From Paenibacillus rigui (GTDB taxonomy: Bacteria > Bacillota > Bacilli > Paenibacillales > NBRC-103111), in NCBI RefSeq assembly GCF_002234615.1, contig NZ_NMQW01000023.1, forward strand, positions 248,001-312,000: a stretch of 64,000 nucleotides of DNA. The letters run 5' to 3'. Below the pieces are notes generated by a model. That model saw only the letters and a list, made by a program, of their open reading frames with translations. It was not told the origin of the DNA and searched no databases. Shown here piece by piece: positions 1 to 9,611 of this stretch (position 1 is its first letter; every line of letters starts with the position of its first letter). The translations under genes and the position numbers were made by a program.

Positions 1-121
1 CCTCTTTTATAGACTGGCCTTATGACCAGGTATAAATTGATTGTTATTTGTATTGTACTGGAAATCCCGCCAAATGAAGAGTACTAAATTTGCGTAGTAC
101 CTCGATTAAGGCCGCTACCCC

Positions 122-152
122 AAAAAAAATCGACGGACCGATGTCCGCCGTC
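122..152 (-). terminator. Intrinsic terminator of the metallopeptidase-like gene
   Basis: Read on the minus strand, a GC-rich hairpin (CGGAC, loop ATCG, GTCCG, extended by GAC/GTC) is followed by a run of eight T. It lies just downstream of the stop codon at 171 and fits a rho-independent terminator for that gene. Nothing else recognisable is in bases 1-121. Confidence 0.7.
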
Positions 153-170
153 AGTGCTTTCAGCTGCTTT

Positions 171-1208
171 CTAATTTTGTTGAAATAATGGAACTCTGGC
201 ATAAGGAGCCAGCCGATGGACCATAGTGTGACGCCAGTATTGGTTGATTTCATCCAAATGTGAGAGCATATCATCGCTGAAGCAGGATTCTAATTCGGCC
301 GCCGAAGAGGCTTGATGGAATGTCGAGTTGTAATCTCGTTCTGCCTGGTGGAACGTATCTACAAATAACGATTGAAAGTCGTGAGGCTCTTGGGGATAAA
401 ACTTATCGAACAGTTCAAATGAAATTTGGGCTGCGAGTAAGCTTCTTATTCTTCGGGGCAAATATTTCAGTTCCATTCGTTCCTTGTATATAAAATCATG
501 CTCTCTACTCATAAACAGGAAGAAGATATGAACTAAATAAATCCATAACCGGATGTACTCGATGTTAGAAAGCTGCAGGTCCGGAAATGCCATTTGTCTA
601 TGCTCCTCTGTAAGAAAAGCAGCTTGAATACTGTTCGTAACTGCAAAAGCATCGGCGTCCATTTCCAGCACTTGTCTTTCCAACTTGGTAATCGGGCCTG
701 TCTTATGAATACGGTAAAGCTCGTGCCCATTCATGTGATGACCTATTTCATGTAAAATGGCAAACTGCATGGAGATAGACGAGCAGAATTGAGCCAGTTG
801 TTTCCGGGTTTCATCGGTTGGTGCAAGGTAGAAAACCGTTTTATTTTGAATATAGGGCTTGAATGCCAGATGGGCTTCTGAAGGGAACCCGACAGCGGAA
901 CCATAAGCCGGAAATACGGATGCGTTGCAAAACAGCTTATAGAACAGGTCATGAAGCCTTACGACGAATCCATAGGTTATATAGACGCAATCGATCTTTT
1001 TATTGCGGATATCGACAAAGGCATCGATCTTATCACTATTAAGAAATCGGAACTCAAATTTACGTTGAAATTTGGTAAGCTTATTGTTGTGCAGTTGTTC
1101 AACGTGGTTGTTTGCATATTGATGATACACATGAAAATATGAGCTTTTATGCAGCCTCGAAAGTTTAAACTCATCGACTCGATTAAATGGAAAAAAAGAG
1201 AATCCCAT
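171..1208 (-). CDS. HExxH zinc-peptidase-like protein of unknown function
   Basis: About 345 residues with no signal peptide or membrane segment. The centre carries HEIGHHMNGHE, a gluzincin-type HExxH motif. About 30 residues further on comes an E-x-D-A-D segment (LEMDADAF) of the kind that supplies the third zinc ligand in M48/M78-like peptidases. The rest is unlike any family I recognise. A longer frame begins at 1292, but the ATG at 1208 is preceded by GGGAGGGG at proper spacing and is the likelier start. The gene is divergent from the MFS exporter and has its own terminator. The metallopeptidase role is inferred from the motif only; substrate unknown. Confidence 0.7.
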   Translation of the reverse strand: MGFSFFPFNRVDEFKLSRLHKSSYFHVYHQYANNHVEQLHNNKLTKFQRKFEFRFLNSDKIDAFVDIRNKKIDCVYITYGFVVRLHDLFYKLFCNASVFPAYGSAVGFPSEAHLAFKPYIQNKTVFYLAPTDETRKQLAQFCSSISMQFAILHEIGHHMNGHELYRIHKTGPITKLERQVLEMDADAFAVTNSIQAAFLTEEHRQMAFPDLQLSNIEYIRLWIYLVHIFFLFMSREHDFIYKERMELKYLPRRIRSLLAAQISFELFDKFYPQEPHDFQSLFVDTFHQAERDYNSTFHQASSAAELESCFSDDMLSHLDEINQYWRHTMVHRLAPYARVPLFQQN

Positions 1209-1330
1209 CCGCACCCCTCCCTTATGCCAATAGTTTACAATTTTCTGCGTGAAGGTGCAAAAATCATCATTTGACAAGTTAAAACAAGCCATGCTAGAGT
1301 TTGAGCAACAATCTGCCTCAGGAGGCGCAT

Positions 1331-2707
1331 ATGAACGCGATACCCGAATCGAGAAACAAGGGACATTTCTGGCTGATCGCAGCGGTTGCTCTGGGCACGC
1401 TGCTGAATCCGCTTAATACAACGATGATTTCTGTCGCCTTTTCACGGCTTCAGGAGGAGTTTCAAGTGACGTATGCTTCGATCTCATGGCTGATTGCCAC
1501 GTATTACGTCGCCAGTGCAGTAGCCCAGCCCGTGATGGGAAAGCTTGGGGATCTGTACGGCCGCAAAAGAATGTTTATGATCGGCCTTGCTCTCATCACC
1601 GTCTCATCCATGCTGGCTCCGCTGTCGCCCGGCTTCGGCTGGCTGATGGCCTTTCGCGTCATTCAGGCGGTCGGCAGCTCAGCGCTGTTCCCGTCCGGGA
1701 TGGGCATCATCCGCTCGGTCATTACAACAAATCAGGCGCGTGCGCTCAGCGTCATGTCGATATTTTCCTCGACCTCGGCTGCATTCGGCCCGTCGCTCGG
1801 CGGGTTTCTCATCCAGTACAGCGACTGGCAGGCGATATTCCTGATTAACTTCCCGTTTATTCTTGCGTCGTTCCTGCTTGCGATTCGTATGATGCCGAAG
1901 GATACTCCTCGCAAAAACGCGGTGCCCGGGGCGTTGGACGGATGGGGGATCGTTTTCTTTACAGCACTCATCTTCAGCTGGCTGTTCTTTTTCCTGTCGT
2001 TCAAGACCGGGGTGAACTGGCTGCTGCTCGTGCTCAGCGCGTGTCTGAGCATAGCTTTTTATTTGTATGAAGCGAGACGGAGGCAGCCGTTTATCGACGT
2101 CCTTTTTTTGAAGGGGAATGTGGATGTATGCTTCGTCTATCTCCAATTCATATTGGTCAATATCGTGTTTTACTCGATCATGTTCGGCATTCCTTCGTAT
2201 TTGCAGCAGGTGCGTCATTACAACGGCCAGGAAGTCGGACTGATTATGCTGTCCATCTCCGGCTTCGGGGTGCTGATCACACCGCTGGTGGGCCGATGGA
2301 TCGACCGTTCGGGCTCACGAACGCCGCTTTTGGTCGGGACCTTGTTCACCGTCGCTGGCACGTCTCTCCTGCTAACGCTCACGGATGCTTCCGTACCGGC
2401 CTGGATTTTCACCTGCTTATCGGTGCTTGGCATCAGCAACGGATTTCAGAATTTGGGGCTGCAGAGCGCATTGTATGCTTATGTGGCTCCGGCGGAGACA
2501 GGGGTTGCTTCGGGCTTGTTCATGACTTCCCGGTTTATGGGTACGATTCTTTCCTCAAGCCTGCTCGGCACCGTCTTCAGCAGTCAAATTACGACCAGCC
2601 ATCTGCATAGCCTGATGCTGGGATGTGTCATCATCAGCTCCGTGATGCTGCTGCTCTCGATTCGCATGTGGCTGAAGGGTGGCATCGTTCGGCAAAAACA
2701 GCTTTAG
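1331..2707 (+). CDS. MFS drug-efflux-type transporter
   Basis: About 458 residues, almost entirely hydrophobic helices, consistent with a 12-14 helix major facilitator of the drug:H+ antiporter type. The cytoplasmic loop 2-3 signature GDLYGRKR lies at about residues 73-80. Substrate cannot be told from sequence; export of a toxic compound is the family role. The frame opens at 1301, but the ATG at 1331 has AGGAGG five bases upstream and is chosen. It is divergent from the HExxH protein and closed by a strong terminator at 2747, so it is monocistronic. Confidence 0.85.
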   Translation: MNAIPESRNKGHFWLIAAVALGTLLNPLNTTMISVAFSRLQEEFQVTYASISWLIATYYVASAVAQPVMGKLGDLYGRKRMFMIGLALITVSSMLAPLSPGFGWLMAFRVIQAVGSSALFPSGMGIIRSVITTNQARALSVMSIFSSTSAAFGPSLGGFLIQYSDWQAIFLINFPFILASFLLAIRMMPKDTPRKNAVPGALDGWGIVFFTALIFSWLFFFLSFKTGVNWLLLVLSACLSIAFYLYEARRRQPFIDVLFLKGNVDVCFVYLQFILVNIVFYSIMFGIPSYLQQVRHYNGQEVGLIMLSISGFGVLITPLVGRWIDRSGSRTPLLVGTLFTVAGTSLLLTLTDASVPAWIFTCLSVLGISNGFQNLGLQSALYAYVAPAETGVASGLFMTSRFMGTILSSSLLGTVFSSQITTSHLHSLMLGCVIISSVMLLLSIRMWLKGGIVRQKQL

Positions 2708-2746
2708 CCAGAGGTGAAACCTGCCGCATCATGTTAGATTTTAGCG

Positions 2747-2786
2747 ATCCATGTTGTCTGCTTTTGCAGATGACATGGATTTTTTT
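2747..2786 (+). terminator. Intrinsic terminator after the MFS gene
   Basis: A 15-nt arm beginning ATCCATGT pairs almost fully with an arm ending ACATGGAT across a TTTT loop, followed by TTTTTT. It separates the MFS gene from the germination operon and excludes the ATG at 2751 as the start of the next gene. Confidence 0.85.
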
Positions 2787-2843
2787 GTATCGAGGGGGGC
2801 TCAAGTGGTTAGACTGGTAAAAAATGCAGGAGGGGTGACAAGC

Positions 2844-4439
2844 GTGGGATCGTTTATAAGAATGCTGTTCAAATCCTTGCAGCGCAATCCCCAGACGGCC
2901 GCTCCTGAACAGCCTGCTGTGCCCAAGCAGCTTCTGCCAACTGATGTGCGGCAGACTATCCGCATGATTCAGTCTCGAACCGGGCACAGCACGGATATCC
3001 TATTCAGGCAATTTCCCGTACCGACCGGCAGGGGCACTTCATTTGCCGTTACGGTGGTGTATTTGGAGGGGATGGCCGATGCCACGCCGATTTTGGATGC
3101 CTTGCTGTTCGACAGCAAAGAAAACCATGCCTTGGAGCAAAGGCTGGCCGACCACGAAGATCCGTTGACAGCGCTTATTCATTCCGTTTTGAAAATCGGG
3201 GATATTCAGCAAATCTCCGACATGGATTCGGTGTATCATGCGATATTATCGGGAGATACGGTTGTTTTGGTAGAAGGTGTAGCCCGGGCTATTGCCGCAG
3301 GCACGAAGCACTGGAAGGACAGAGGGGTCACTGAGCCCTCCACCCAAACCGTCATCCGCGGGCCGCGCGAGGGCTTCTCCGAAACGCTGCGGACCAACAC
3401 CATGCTCATCCGGCGGAAAATCAAAAATCCCGGCCTGTGGCTTGAAACGATGCAGATTGGGGTTGTGACCCAGACCGATGTGTCTATCATGTACATCGAC
3501 GGGATTGTGAACCCCAAAGTCGTCGCTGAGGTGCGGCAGCGTCTGAACAAGATCAATATCGATGCCATCCTGGAAAGTGCTTATGTGGAGGAATGGGTAC
3601 AGGATTCCACGGCAACGCCTTTTCCAACGGTCTACAACACGGAGCGGCCCGATGTAGTTGCAGCCGGGCTGCTGGAAGGACGCGTGGCTATCCTGGTGGA
3701 CGGAACCCCGTTTGTTTTGCTGGTACCCGCCTTGTTCACGAATTTTGTCCAGACGGCGGAGGATTATTACCAGCGTGCGGATATCAGCTCTTTGCTCCGC
3801 ATGCTCCGCTATGTCTGTTTGATGATCTCCATGCTGGCGCCATCCGCCTATATCGCGGCGACCACCTTTCATCAAGAGATGATCCCGACGTCCCTGCTCA
3901 CAAGTATTGCTGCCCAGCGGGAAGGCATTCCGTTCCCGGCCTTTGTGGAGGCCATGCTGATGGAAATCACCTTCGAGATCTTAAGGGAGGCAGGCGTACG
4001 GATGCCGAGAGCAATCGGTCAGGCGGTGTCTATCGTCGGCGCGCTGGTCATCGGGCAAGCCGCTGTAGAAGCAGGGTTGGTCGGGCCGGCAATGGTCATT
4101 ATCGTATCGATTACGGCTATTTCCAATTTTGTCATTCCTTCCTTCAGTATGGGTATTGCGATACGGATGATCCGTTTTCTGTTGATGGTCCTCGCGGCTA
4201 CGTTTGGCCTGTTCGGCATCATGGTCGGGTTGATCGCGCTTGTTCTCCATTTGTGCAGCCTGAGATCCTTTGGAGTCCCTTATATGGCTCCATTTGCCCC
4301 TTTTATTATCGAGGACCAGAAAGACAATCTGTTCCGTCTGCCGCTCTGGATGCAGCACACCCGCCCGCGTCTGGTGAATCAGAGCAATATGGTGAGGGAG
4401 CAGGCCTCGTCCAATGAGAACCCGCTAAGAAAGAACTGA
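2844..4439 (+). CDS. Spore germination receptor A subunit (GerA/GerKA family)
   Basis: About 531 residues. GerA-type A subunits sit in the spore inner membrane and, with B and C subunits, form the nutrient-sensing receptor; recent work describes the A subunit oligomer as a germinant-gated channel. Here a soluble N-terminal half carries the family signature STQTVIRGPREGF, followed by a membrane half with several helices and the conserved EAMLMEITFEILREAGVRMP-type stretch. The start is GTG at 2844 with AGGAGGGG eight bases upstream; the in-frame ATG at 2751 lies inside the upstream terminator. It is the first gene of an A-C-D-B operon. The germinant is unknown. Confidence 0.93.
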   Translation: MGSFIRMLFKSLQRNPQTAAPEQPAVPKQLLPTDVRQTIRMIQSRTGHSTDILFRQFPVPTGRGTSFAVTVVYLEGMADATPILDALLFDSKENHALEQRLADHEDPLTALIHSVLKIGDIQQISDMDSVYHAILSGDTVVLVEGVARAIAAGTKHWKDRGVTEPSTQTVIRGPREGFSETLRTNTMLIRRKIKNPGLWLETMQIGVVTQTDVSIMYIDGIVNPKVVAEVRQRLNKINIDAILESAYVEEWVQDSTATPFPTVYNTERPDVVAAGLLEGRVAILVDGTPFVLLVPALFTNFVQTAEDYYQRADISSLLRMLRYVCLMISMLAPSAYIAATTFHQEMIPTSLLTSIAAQREGIPFPAFVEAMLMEITFEILREAGVRMPRAIGQAVSIVGALVIGQAAVEAGLVGPAMVIIVSITAISNFVIPSFSMGIAIRMIRFLLMVLAATFGLFGIMVGLIALVLHLCSLRSFGVPYMAPFAPFIIEDQKDNLFRLPLWMQHTRPRLVNQSNMVREQASSNENPLRKN

Positions 4440-4466
4440 CCCTGTGAAAGGAGCTGGCATGATCCC

Positions 4467-5672
4467 ATGCTGAAAAGACTGTGTCAGGGCCTTACGCTTT
4501 GGGCTGCACTGATCTGCTTGACCGGATGCTGGAATCGAAGGGAGCTCAATGAGCTGTCCATCGCGTCAGCCTACGGATTGGATAAAATCGGTACAGGTTA
4601 TCAAATCTCCGTCCAATTAATTAACGGGGACGAAGTGGCGACGAATAAAGGAGGTGGCGGCGGCAACCGTATGCCGGTGGTCACACAGGTGCTGGCTCAC
4701 GGAAATTCGATTTTTGAATCGGTGCGGCAGCTGTCAACGTCAACACCGCGTAAAATTTATTCCTCGCACATTCAGATGCTGGTCATCGGGGAGACGCTGG
4801 CAAGAGATGGCATCGCGAAGGTGCTCGACGCCTTGTCCAGAGACCATGAAATGAGGACGGACTTTTATATCGCTGTGGCCAAGGATGCGACGGCAGCGGA
4901 TGTTTTAAAGGTGTTGTCGCCGCTGGAGAAAATCCCCTCCCATAAGCTTTTCGCTTCGCTGGAGTCAGTGCAGAATGCATGGGGAGGCTCCACCAAGGTC
5001 GATTTGCATCAGCTCATTTACGACTTGGTCAGCAAAGGCAAAGACCCGGTTCTGGCCGCCCTCCGCATCACAGGGGATCCCGAAGTCGGCCAGTCCAAAC
5101 GAAATCTGAATTCGGTGAATCCTCCCGTATTGCTGCAATATGACGGCTTGGCCGTCTTTAACAAGGACCGTCTTGTGGGATGGTTAAACCAAGAGGAGAG
5201 CAAAGGCTATAATTACATCACCGGCGGTATCAAAAGCACGATTGTCCCTGTGCCTTGTCCTGAAGGGGGGCAATTGGGGATCGAATTGATCCGTACCGAT
5301 AAGAGTCTCAAAGGAAAGGTGACAGGGGGGCAGCCGCAGGTTAACCTCCATATCGATACCGAAGGAAACGTGGGCGAGGTCGAATGCCATCTCGATTTAA
5401 GCGAGCCCGAAACGATACGGCTGCTGGAGCGGGGGGCGGAGGACAAGATCAAAGAGACGGTTCAAGCCGCGGTGAAGAAAGCGCAGAAATACAAAGCGGA
5501 CATCTTTGGCTTTGGCGATGCCATACACCGTGCCGATCCGAAGGCTTGGAGACAATTGGAGCCGGACTGGAATCAACACTTTGGGGAGTTGACGGTACAG
5601 GTGACCGTTGATATGAATATCCGAAGAACGGGAAGTGTCGTAGAGTCGTTCTTGGGTCAGCTGGGGAAGTGA
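4467..5672 (+). CDS. Spore germination receptor C subunit, Ger(x)C lipoprotein
   Basis: About 401 residues. A lipoprotein signal peptide ends in LTGC (Cys21), followed by WNRRELNEL, the start typical of Ger(x)C proteins, which are anchored on the outer face of the spore inner membrane. The C-terminal DIFGFGDAIHR stretch is also typical of the family. The gene starts 27 bases after the A subunit; GGAG lies rather far (13 bases) upstream of ATG 4467, and an upstream ATG at 4459 runs into a stop after four codons. Second gene of the A-C-D-B operon. Confidence 0.93.
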   Translation: MLKRLCQGLTLWAALICLTGCWNRRELNELSIASAYGLDKIGTGYQISVQLINGDEVATNKGGGGGNRMPVVTQVLAHGNSIFESVRQLSTSTPRKIYSSHIQMLVIGETLARDGIAKVLDALSRDHEMRTDFYIAVAKDATAADVLKVLSPLEKIPSHKLFASLESVQNAWGGSTKVDLHQLIYDLVSKGKDPVLAALRITGDPEVGQSKRNLNSVNPPVLLQYDGLAVFNKDRLVGWLNQEESKGYNYITGGIKSTIVPVPCPEGGQLGIELIRTDKSLKGKVTGGQPQVNLHIDTEGNVGEVECHLDLSEPETIRLLERGAEDKIKETVQAAVKKAQKYKADIFGFGDAIHRADPKAWRQLEPDWNQHFGELTVQVTVDMNIRRTGSVVESFLGQLGK

Positions 5673-5678
5673 GGAAGC

Positions 5679-5909
5679 ATGTGGACGGTAGTCAGTATGT
5701 TGGTAACGGCACTGATTTTTATGTGGGAATTCCCTTCTTTATGGAAATCGAAGCAGTGGAGGGAGCTTGGATGCTTTGCGGTTCTTCTGGCTGTGGGGTT
5801 CTGTCTGGCCGTCATGCACAGCTTGAACGTGAACATCCCGAACCCGCTCGACGGCATAACGAAACTTTATGAGCCTTTTGCCCATGCCATTTCGGCTTTA
5901 TTGGGATAA
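5679..5909 (+). CDS. Small two-helix germination D subunit (GerKD-like)
   Basis: 76 residues forming two hydrophobic helices (about residues 3-18 and 31-48) and a short tail. Small genes of this size and shape within ger operons are the D subunits, which modulate receptor function in Bacillus. It begins six bases after the C-subunit stop, with GAGG upstream of the ATG, and is followed 22 bases later by the B subunit. Assignment rests on size, topology and position; sequence conservation in this family is low. Confidence 0.75.
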   Translation: MWTVVSMLVTALIFMWEFPSLWKSKQWRELGCFAVLLAVGFCLAVMHSLNVNIPNPLDGITKLYEPFAHAISALLG

Positions 5910-5931
5910 TGGCACAAAGAAAGGAGCAACC

Positions 5932-7032
5932 ATGCTGGAGAAGGGTAAAATCAATTCGCGGCAGCTGAAAATATTGGCGATGCTGTACACGCTCGGGAGC
6001 GCCATTCTGATTGTACCGTCCGGACTTACGGCCGCCTCGAAGCAGGACGCCTGGATTGCCGCTATTGTAGGCTGCGCACTCGGTCTGTCGCTGCTCTTGT
6101 TGTACAATGCTTTAGGGACACGTTATCCCGAGCAAACTCTGATCCAGTATAGTCAGGTTGTGCTGGGTAGATGGGCCGGAACGGCTGTCGGTATCCTGTA
6201 TTTCCTGTTCTTTTTCCTGCTGTCATCGCTGGTGCTTCGCAATATCGGGGATTTCATTACGAGCATTACCCTGCCCGAAACGCCGATCCAGGCTGTCCAT
6301 ATCATGTTTCTTTTGATAGTCATTATCGGAGCGCGTCTGGGGCTTGAGGTGTTTGCACGGGCCTCGGAAATTTTTTTTCCATGGATTTTATTACTGCTGC
6401 TTGTGCTTGTCATTTGCATCTCGCCGCAAATTCACGCCTACAAAATGCTGCCGATGTTTGAAGAGGGCATCAAGCCGATTTTGAAGGGCAGCCTGTCGAT
6501 ACTCGGTATTCCTTATTTAGAGCTGGTCGTCTTTCTTATGCTGTATCCTTATGTCAACAAGGTAGGCAAGGCGGGGAAGGCACTGTTTACGGGGGCGCTT
6601 CTGGGGGGGATCGTGCTTATCGTCATTACAATGATGTGTATTCTCGTGCTGGGGGCGGATTTTACGGCAAGGCATGCCTTTCCCAGCTATACGCTTGCCA
6701 AAAAAATCCATTTTGGCGAATTTATACAGCGGATCGAGGTCTTCATGGGCATCACCTGGTTTTTGACGATTTACTTCAAGCTCATCATTTGCTTTTATGC
6801 ATCGGTTCTCTCCCTGGCACAGCTGTGCAGACTGCGAAGCTACAAGCCCCTGACGCTGCCCATGGGACTCATCCTGACCGTGCTCTCCCTCATCGTGTAC
6901 CCGAATATTGTTTATTTCAGAAATTTTGCATCGAAAATATGGACGCCCTACGCTCTCACCTTCGGCCTCGCGCTGCCGCTTCTGTTGTTCATCGTATCCT
7001 CGATTCGGAACAAAGCGAAGGCTCAGGGCTGA
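5932..7032 (+). CDS. Spore germination receptor B subunit (GerKB family, APC superfamily)
   Basis: About 366 residues with roughly ten membrane helices. The start INSRQLKILAMLYTLGSAI and the SKQDAWIA segment after helix 1 are hallmarks of GerB-type endospore germination permeases, which resemble amino-acid permeases and help define germinant specificity. The frame opens at 5869, but ATG 5932 has AAAGGAG seven bases upstream and gives the usual family length. Last gene of the A-C-D-B operon; its stop overlaps by ten bases the stop of the convergent B' gene at 7023. Confidence 0.93.
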   Translation: MLEKGKINSRQLKILAMLYTLGSAILIVPSGLTAASKQDAWIAAIVGCALGLSLLLLYNALGTRYPEQTLIQYSQVVLGRWAGTAVGILYFLFFFLLSSLVLRNIGDFITSITLPETPIQAVHIMFLLIVIIGARLGLEVFARASEIFFPWILLLLLVLVICISPQIHAYKMLPMFEEGIKPILKGSLSILGIPYLELVVFLMLYPYVNKVGKAGKALFTGALLGGIVLIVITMMCILVLGADFTARHAFPSYTLAKKIHFGEFIQRIEVFMGITWFLTIYFKLIICFYASVLSLAQLCRLRSYKPLTLPMGLILTVLSLIVYPNIVYFRNFASKIWTPYALTFGLALPLLLFIVSSIRNKAKAQG

Positions 7033-8120
7033 ACCGGGATCCTGCGCCGAAGCAGGATGGTAACCCATAAAACAAGCGGCATAATAATTTGGAATATAGG
7101 GAAAAATTTCACGCTGATCTTCAGTCCGACCCACACGTGGGAGGTATAATTCGGCTCGAGCAGGGAGGAGGCGTAAATAACGATACCTGCAGGTATCGTC
7201 CAACGGCGTGCGTTACTGGAGGTCAGATAGGATAACCCCAGTACGGTGCAAAAATAGAACATGATCATCTTCATAAACAGCCCGACGAAAACGAGCAGGG
7301 TGATCAGCACATCCATCCGTTCCAGGACATTGGCAAGGGAAATCAGCTGAATCGATTGGAGAAAAGGAATAGTCGTTAACGCGGCAAGCGTAGGACCCAG
7401 TATGGCGATGTTCAGCATGCTGGTAAAGATGAGAAAGCAGGACACGAAAATATAGGCTTTGAGCGACGTTTTCAATGGAAAGCCTTGCTCTTCGTTCGTG
7501 AAGTGCCAGAACATCAGGAAAATGACGATCTGTCCGAACGGGAACGATACAAGATCTGGAAATGCTGCTTTGAGGACAGGGGTAACCCCGTTCTCCAGCA
7601 TGGGCAGAAGCTGCTCGAAGTGCACCACCTTCATAATAAAAAAGAACAGGATAATGAGCAAGGAGCTGCCCAGATACAGAACCAGAAGGATTTCGCCGAT
7701 GCGAAAAATAACCTCGACGCCGCTGTACACGGCATAGGCCCCAATAATGATGACAATGAGCATCGTTACGGCCATCGGCGTTTCGGAGAGCAGAGTCAGG
7801 GACGTGAGCTCTCCAAAGTCCCGCACATTGCGCATCGATTCGTAAGCGAAATAAAGGACATAGGTGGAGCTCAGGAATATTCCGACAGGGCGGCCCCAAT
7901 AAAGCGGCAGCAGGGCGATCAAGTGGAGACGGGGCTGTTTTTTTTGAATGGACAAAAACATCCATAAGAGCAGTAGTCCGATCATGGCGGCCAAGGCCAT
8001 CGCGAGCCATGCATCCTGCTTCGCGCTTGCACCCAGCATGAACAGCGGCGTGCTGCCGATTTCGAAAAGAACGATCATAAAGCCAAGCTGATTCTGGGAA
8101 ATATGCTCCTTATTCCTCAT
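7023..8120 (-). CDS. Second B-type subunit (B') of the minus-strand germination operon
   Basis: About 365 residues with the GerKB fold: start ISQNQLGFMIVLFEIGS, then AKQDAWLAMAL, then about ten helices. The ATG at 8120 forms an ATGA overlap with the D-subunit stop, indicating translational coupling; the open frame further upstream (to 8426) is antisense-to-frame noise over the D gene. The operon already has a B subunit at 9612-10694, so this is an extra one and could allow alternative receptor assemblies. It converges tail-to-tail with the other operon, overlapping by ten bases. Confidence 0.92.
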   Translation of the reverse strand: MRNKEHISQNQLGFMIVLFEIGSTPLFMLGASAKQDAWLAMALAAMIGLLLLWMFLSIQKKQPRLHLIALLPLYWGRPVGIFLSSTYVLYFAYESMRNVRDFGELTSLTLLSETPMAVTMLIVIIIGAYAVYSGVEVIFRIGEILLVLYLGSSLLIILFFFIMKVVHFEQLLPMLENGVTPVLKAAFPDLVSFPFGQIVIFLMFWHFTNEEQGFPLKTSLKAYIFVSCFLIFTSMLNIAILGPTLAALTTIPFLQSIQLISLANVLERMDVLITLLVFVGLFMKMIMFYFCTVLGLSYLTSSNARRWTIPAGIVIYASSLLEPNYTSHVWVGLKISVKFFPIFQIIMPLVLWVTILLRRRIPVQP

Positions 8121-8371
8121 TCGTTCGGCGGACCTCCCATCCATTGCTCCAAGTGGCGACCGGCGGATACAAACAAGCCGAGAATAGGGGAAAAGGTGGA
8201 GGTGAACGGCCAACCGTAAACATTCCCCAGACTGAGATAGGCACACCAGGCGATCAGAACTACAAACGGTAGCAAGTCCTTTTTCTGCCCCTTCGCCTGG
8301 ATACGGCTTATGCCCAAGACCGACAAGCCGATATAAAATATGACAATGCTTAGTGTAATCACAGGCTTCAA
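8117..8371 (-). CDS. Small two-helix germination D-like subunit
   Basis: 84 residues with hydrophobic helices at about residues 4-20 and 35-50, the pattern of germination D subunits. The likely TTG start at 8371 overlaps the C-subunit stop (TTGA), and its own stop overlaps the B' start (ATGA), so C, D and B' are a tightly coupled set. AGAGG lies almost touching the TTG; GTG at 8362, three codons in, has better spacing and is an alternative start. Identity is by size, topology and place in the operon. Confidence 0.7.
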   Translation of the reverse strand: MKPVITLSIVIFYIGLSVLGISRIQAKGQKKDLLPFVVLIAWCAYLSLGNVYGWPFTSTFSPILGLFVSAGRHLEQWMGGPPNE

Positions 8372-9597
8372 TCCTCTTTGTTCTGCAGTGTTTTGAAGCT
8401 TCGATTGCTAAGGCCGGTCCGGTCAATGGATACTTTGATCTGCGGCTCTATTTCCATTCGGGCAAATGCAGCATCCCAATGACCGTTCAGTTTCTTCCAC
8501 TCCTTGGGGAAATTGCGGTGAATGACATCGGCAAAGCCCAGAACGTCGGTTCCCAGCTCCTTCGACGCCTTCCAACCGCTCAGCACAATCCGGTTCAGCT
8601 CTTGCTGCAGCTGATTTTCCAGCAAACTCACGTTATCCGGCTTGCTCAGATCGAGCTGGCACCCGCTTTCCATCAAAATACCGGATGCTTTAATATCCAC
8701 CTTCATGGAGAAGTGATCTCCGCTTTTCATCGGCTTCAGCTTGGTAGAGCTGTGGCTTAGCCGAAAGGACGAATTGTAGGCTGATCTTTTTCCGTCATAT
8801 GACGACTTGCCGCAGGGGAAGGAAATGATCGCCCGGTTCACTTTATTTTTAATAAACGAGACCCCGAATGATTCCTCCCTTTTCATCCAGCCGACGAGCT
8901 TGTCGCCCTTCAGAATGCCCAGTCTTCCTATTTTCAATTTGGAGCGTACGTACGTTTTTTTGAGTGTGTCCAAGGAGTCGGTCGCCGCTTCACCCGATAA
9001 GACGATTTCCGGCAGCAGGCCGCTTTTGGATGAGCTGGTTAATGACATGGCCAGCTCGAACAGCATCACGCTCGGGATCAACGATGAATTGCGCGCTTCA
9101 TTCATAATGATTTCCCGGATGCCTTGTCCGGGTATTTTCTCGGAATGCATCAGCTGCTGCAGAATGGTACGGGCTTTACCGGTCGTGACCAGCACATGGA
9201 CCGTTTCGCGTGCTTCGGCTACTCTTAAGTACAAATCGATGATCGGATCCAATCCTCGTCTTGCCACCTGCTCGCTTACGACGAGGATATTCGTATGGGC
9301 AAAGAAAAGCGCCCGGGAGTTTTCAATGTTGCTGTTCGCCACCGCTTCGCGTATCGTTCTCCCGCGGGCAGAGAACACGGTAATAGGCGATCGGGAGGCC
9401 GAGCTGCCCCCTACGGTACCCGCGCCGCTGGAAATGGCGGAGGGGATGACGACCTGGTAGGAAATAACCCAGTCCTCTCCCTCCAAATCGAACGCGGTTG
9501 CGGAGGTAATGGACAGTTCATTCAGCTCAATACGATTCCAGCATCCAGTGAGCAGCATAGAGAGTAGCGCGAAGCTGAGAATCCATCGTAATTTCAT
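8368..9597 (-). CDS. Spore germination receptor C subunit, Ger(x)C lipoprotein
   Basis: About 409 residues. The signal peptide ends in LLTGC (Cys19) and is followed by WNRIELNEL, as in the C subunit of the facing operon. The C-terminal LGTDVLGFADVIHR stretch is the matching family signature. The frame opens at 9648, but ATG 9597 starts the signal peptide and has AAAGGGG upstream. It follows the B subunit by 14 bases and overlaps the D-like gene by four. Expected in the spore inner membrane as a lipid-anchored outer-face protein. Confidence 0.93.
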   Translation of the reverse strand: MKLRWILSFALLSMLLTGCWNRIELNELSITSATAFDLEGEDWVISYQVVIPSAISSGAGTVGGSSASRSPITVFSARGRTIREAVANSNIENSRALFFAHTNILVVSEQVARRGLDPIIDLYLRVAEARETVHVLVTTGKARTILQQLMHSEKIPGQGIREIIMNEARNSSLIPSVMLFELAMSLTSSSKSGLLPEIVLSGEAATDSLDTLKKTYVRSKLKIGRLGILKGDKLVGWMKREESFGVSFIKNKVNRAIISFPCGKSSYDGKRSAYNSSFRLSHSSTKLKPMKSGDHFSMKVDIKASGILMESGCQLDLSKPDNVSLLENQLQQELNRIVLSGWKASKELGTDVLGFADVIHRNFPKEWKKLNGHWDAAFARMEIEPQIKVSIDRTGLSNRSFKTLQNKED

Positions 9598-9611
9598 GAA
9601 CAATGCCCCTT

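Noticed and set aside
8121-8426. N-terminal extension of the B' germination subunit
   Set aside because: It overlaps the D-like gene out of frame; the ATG at 8120 has the typical coupling overlap and the family N-terminus.
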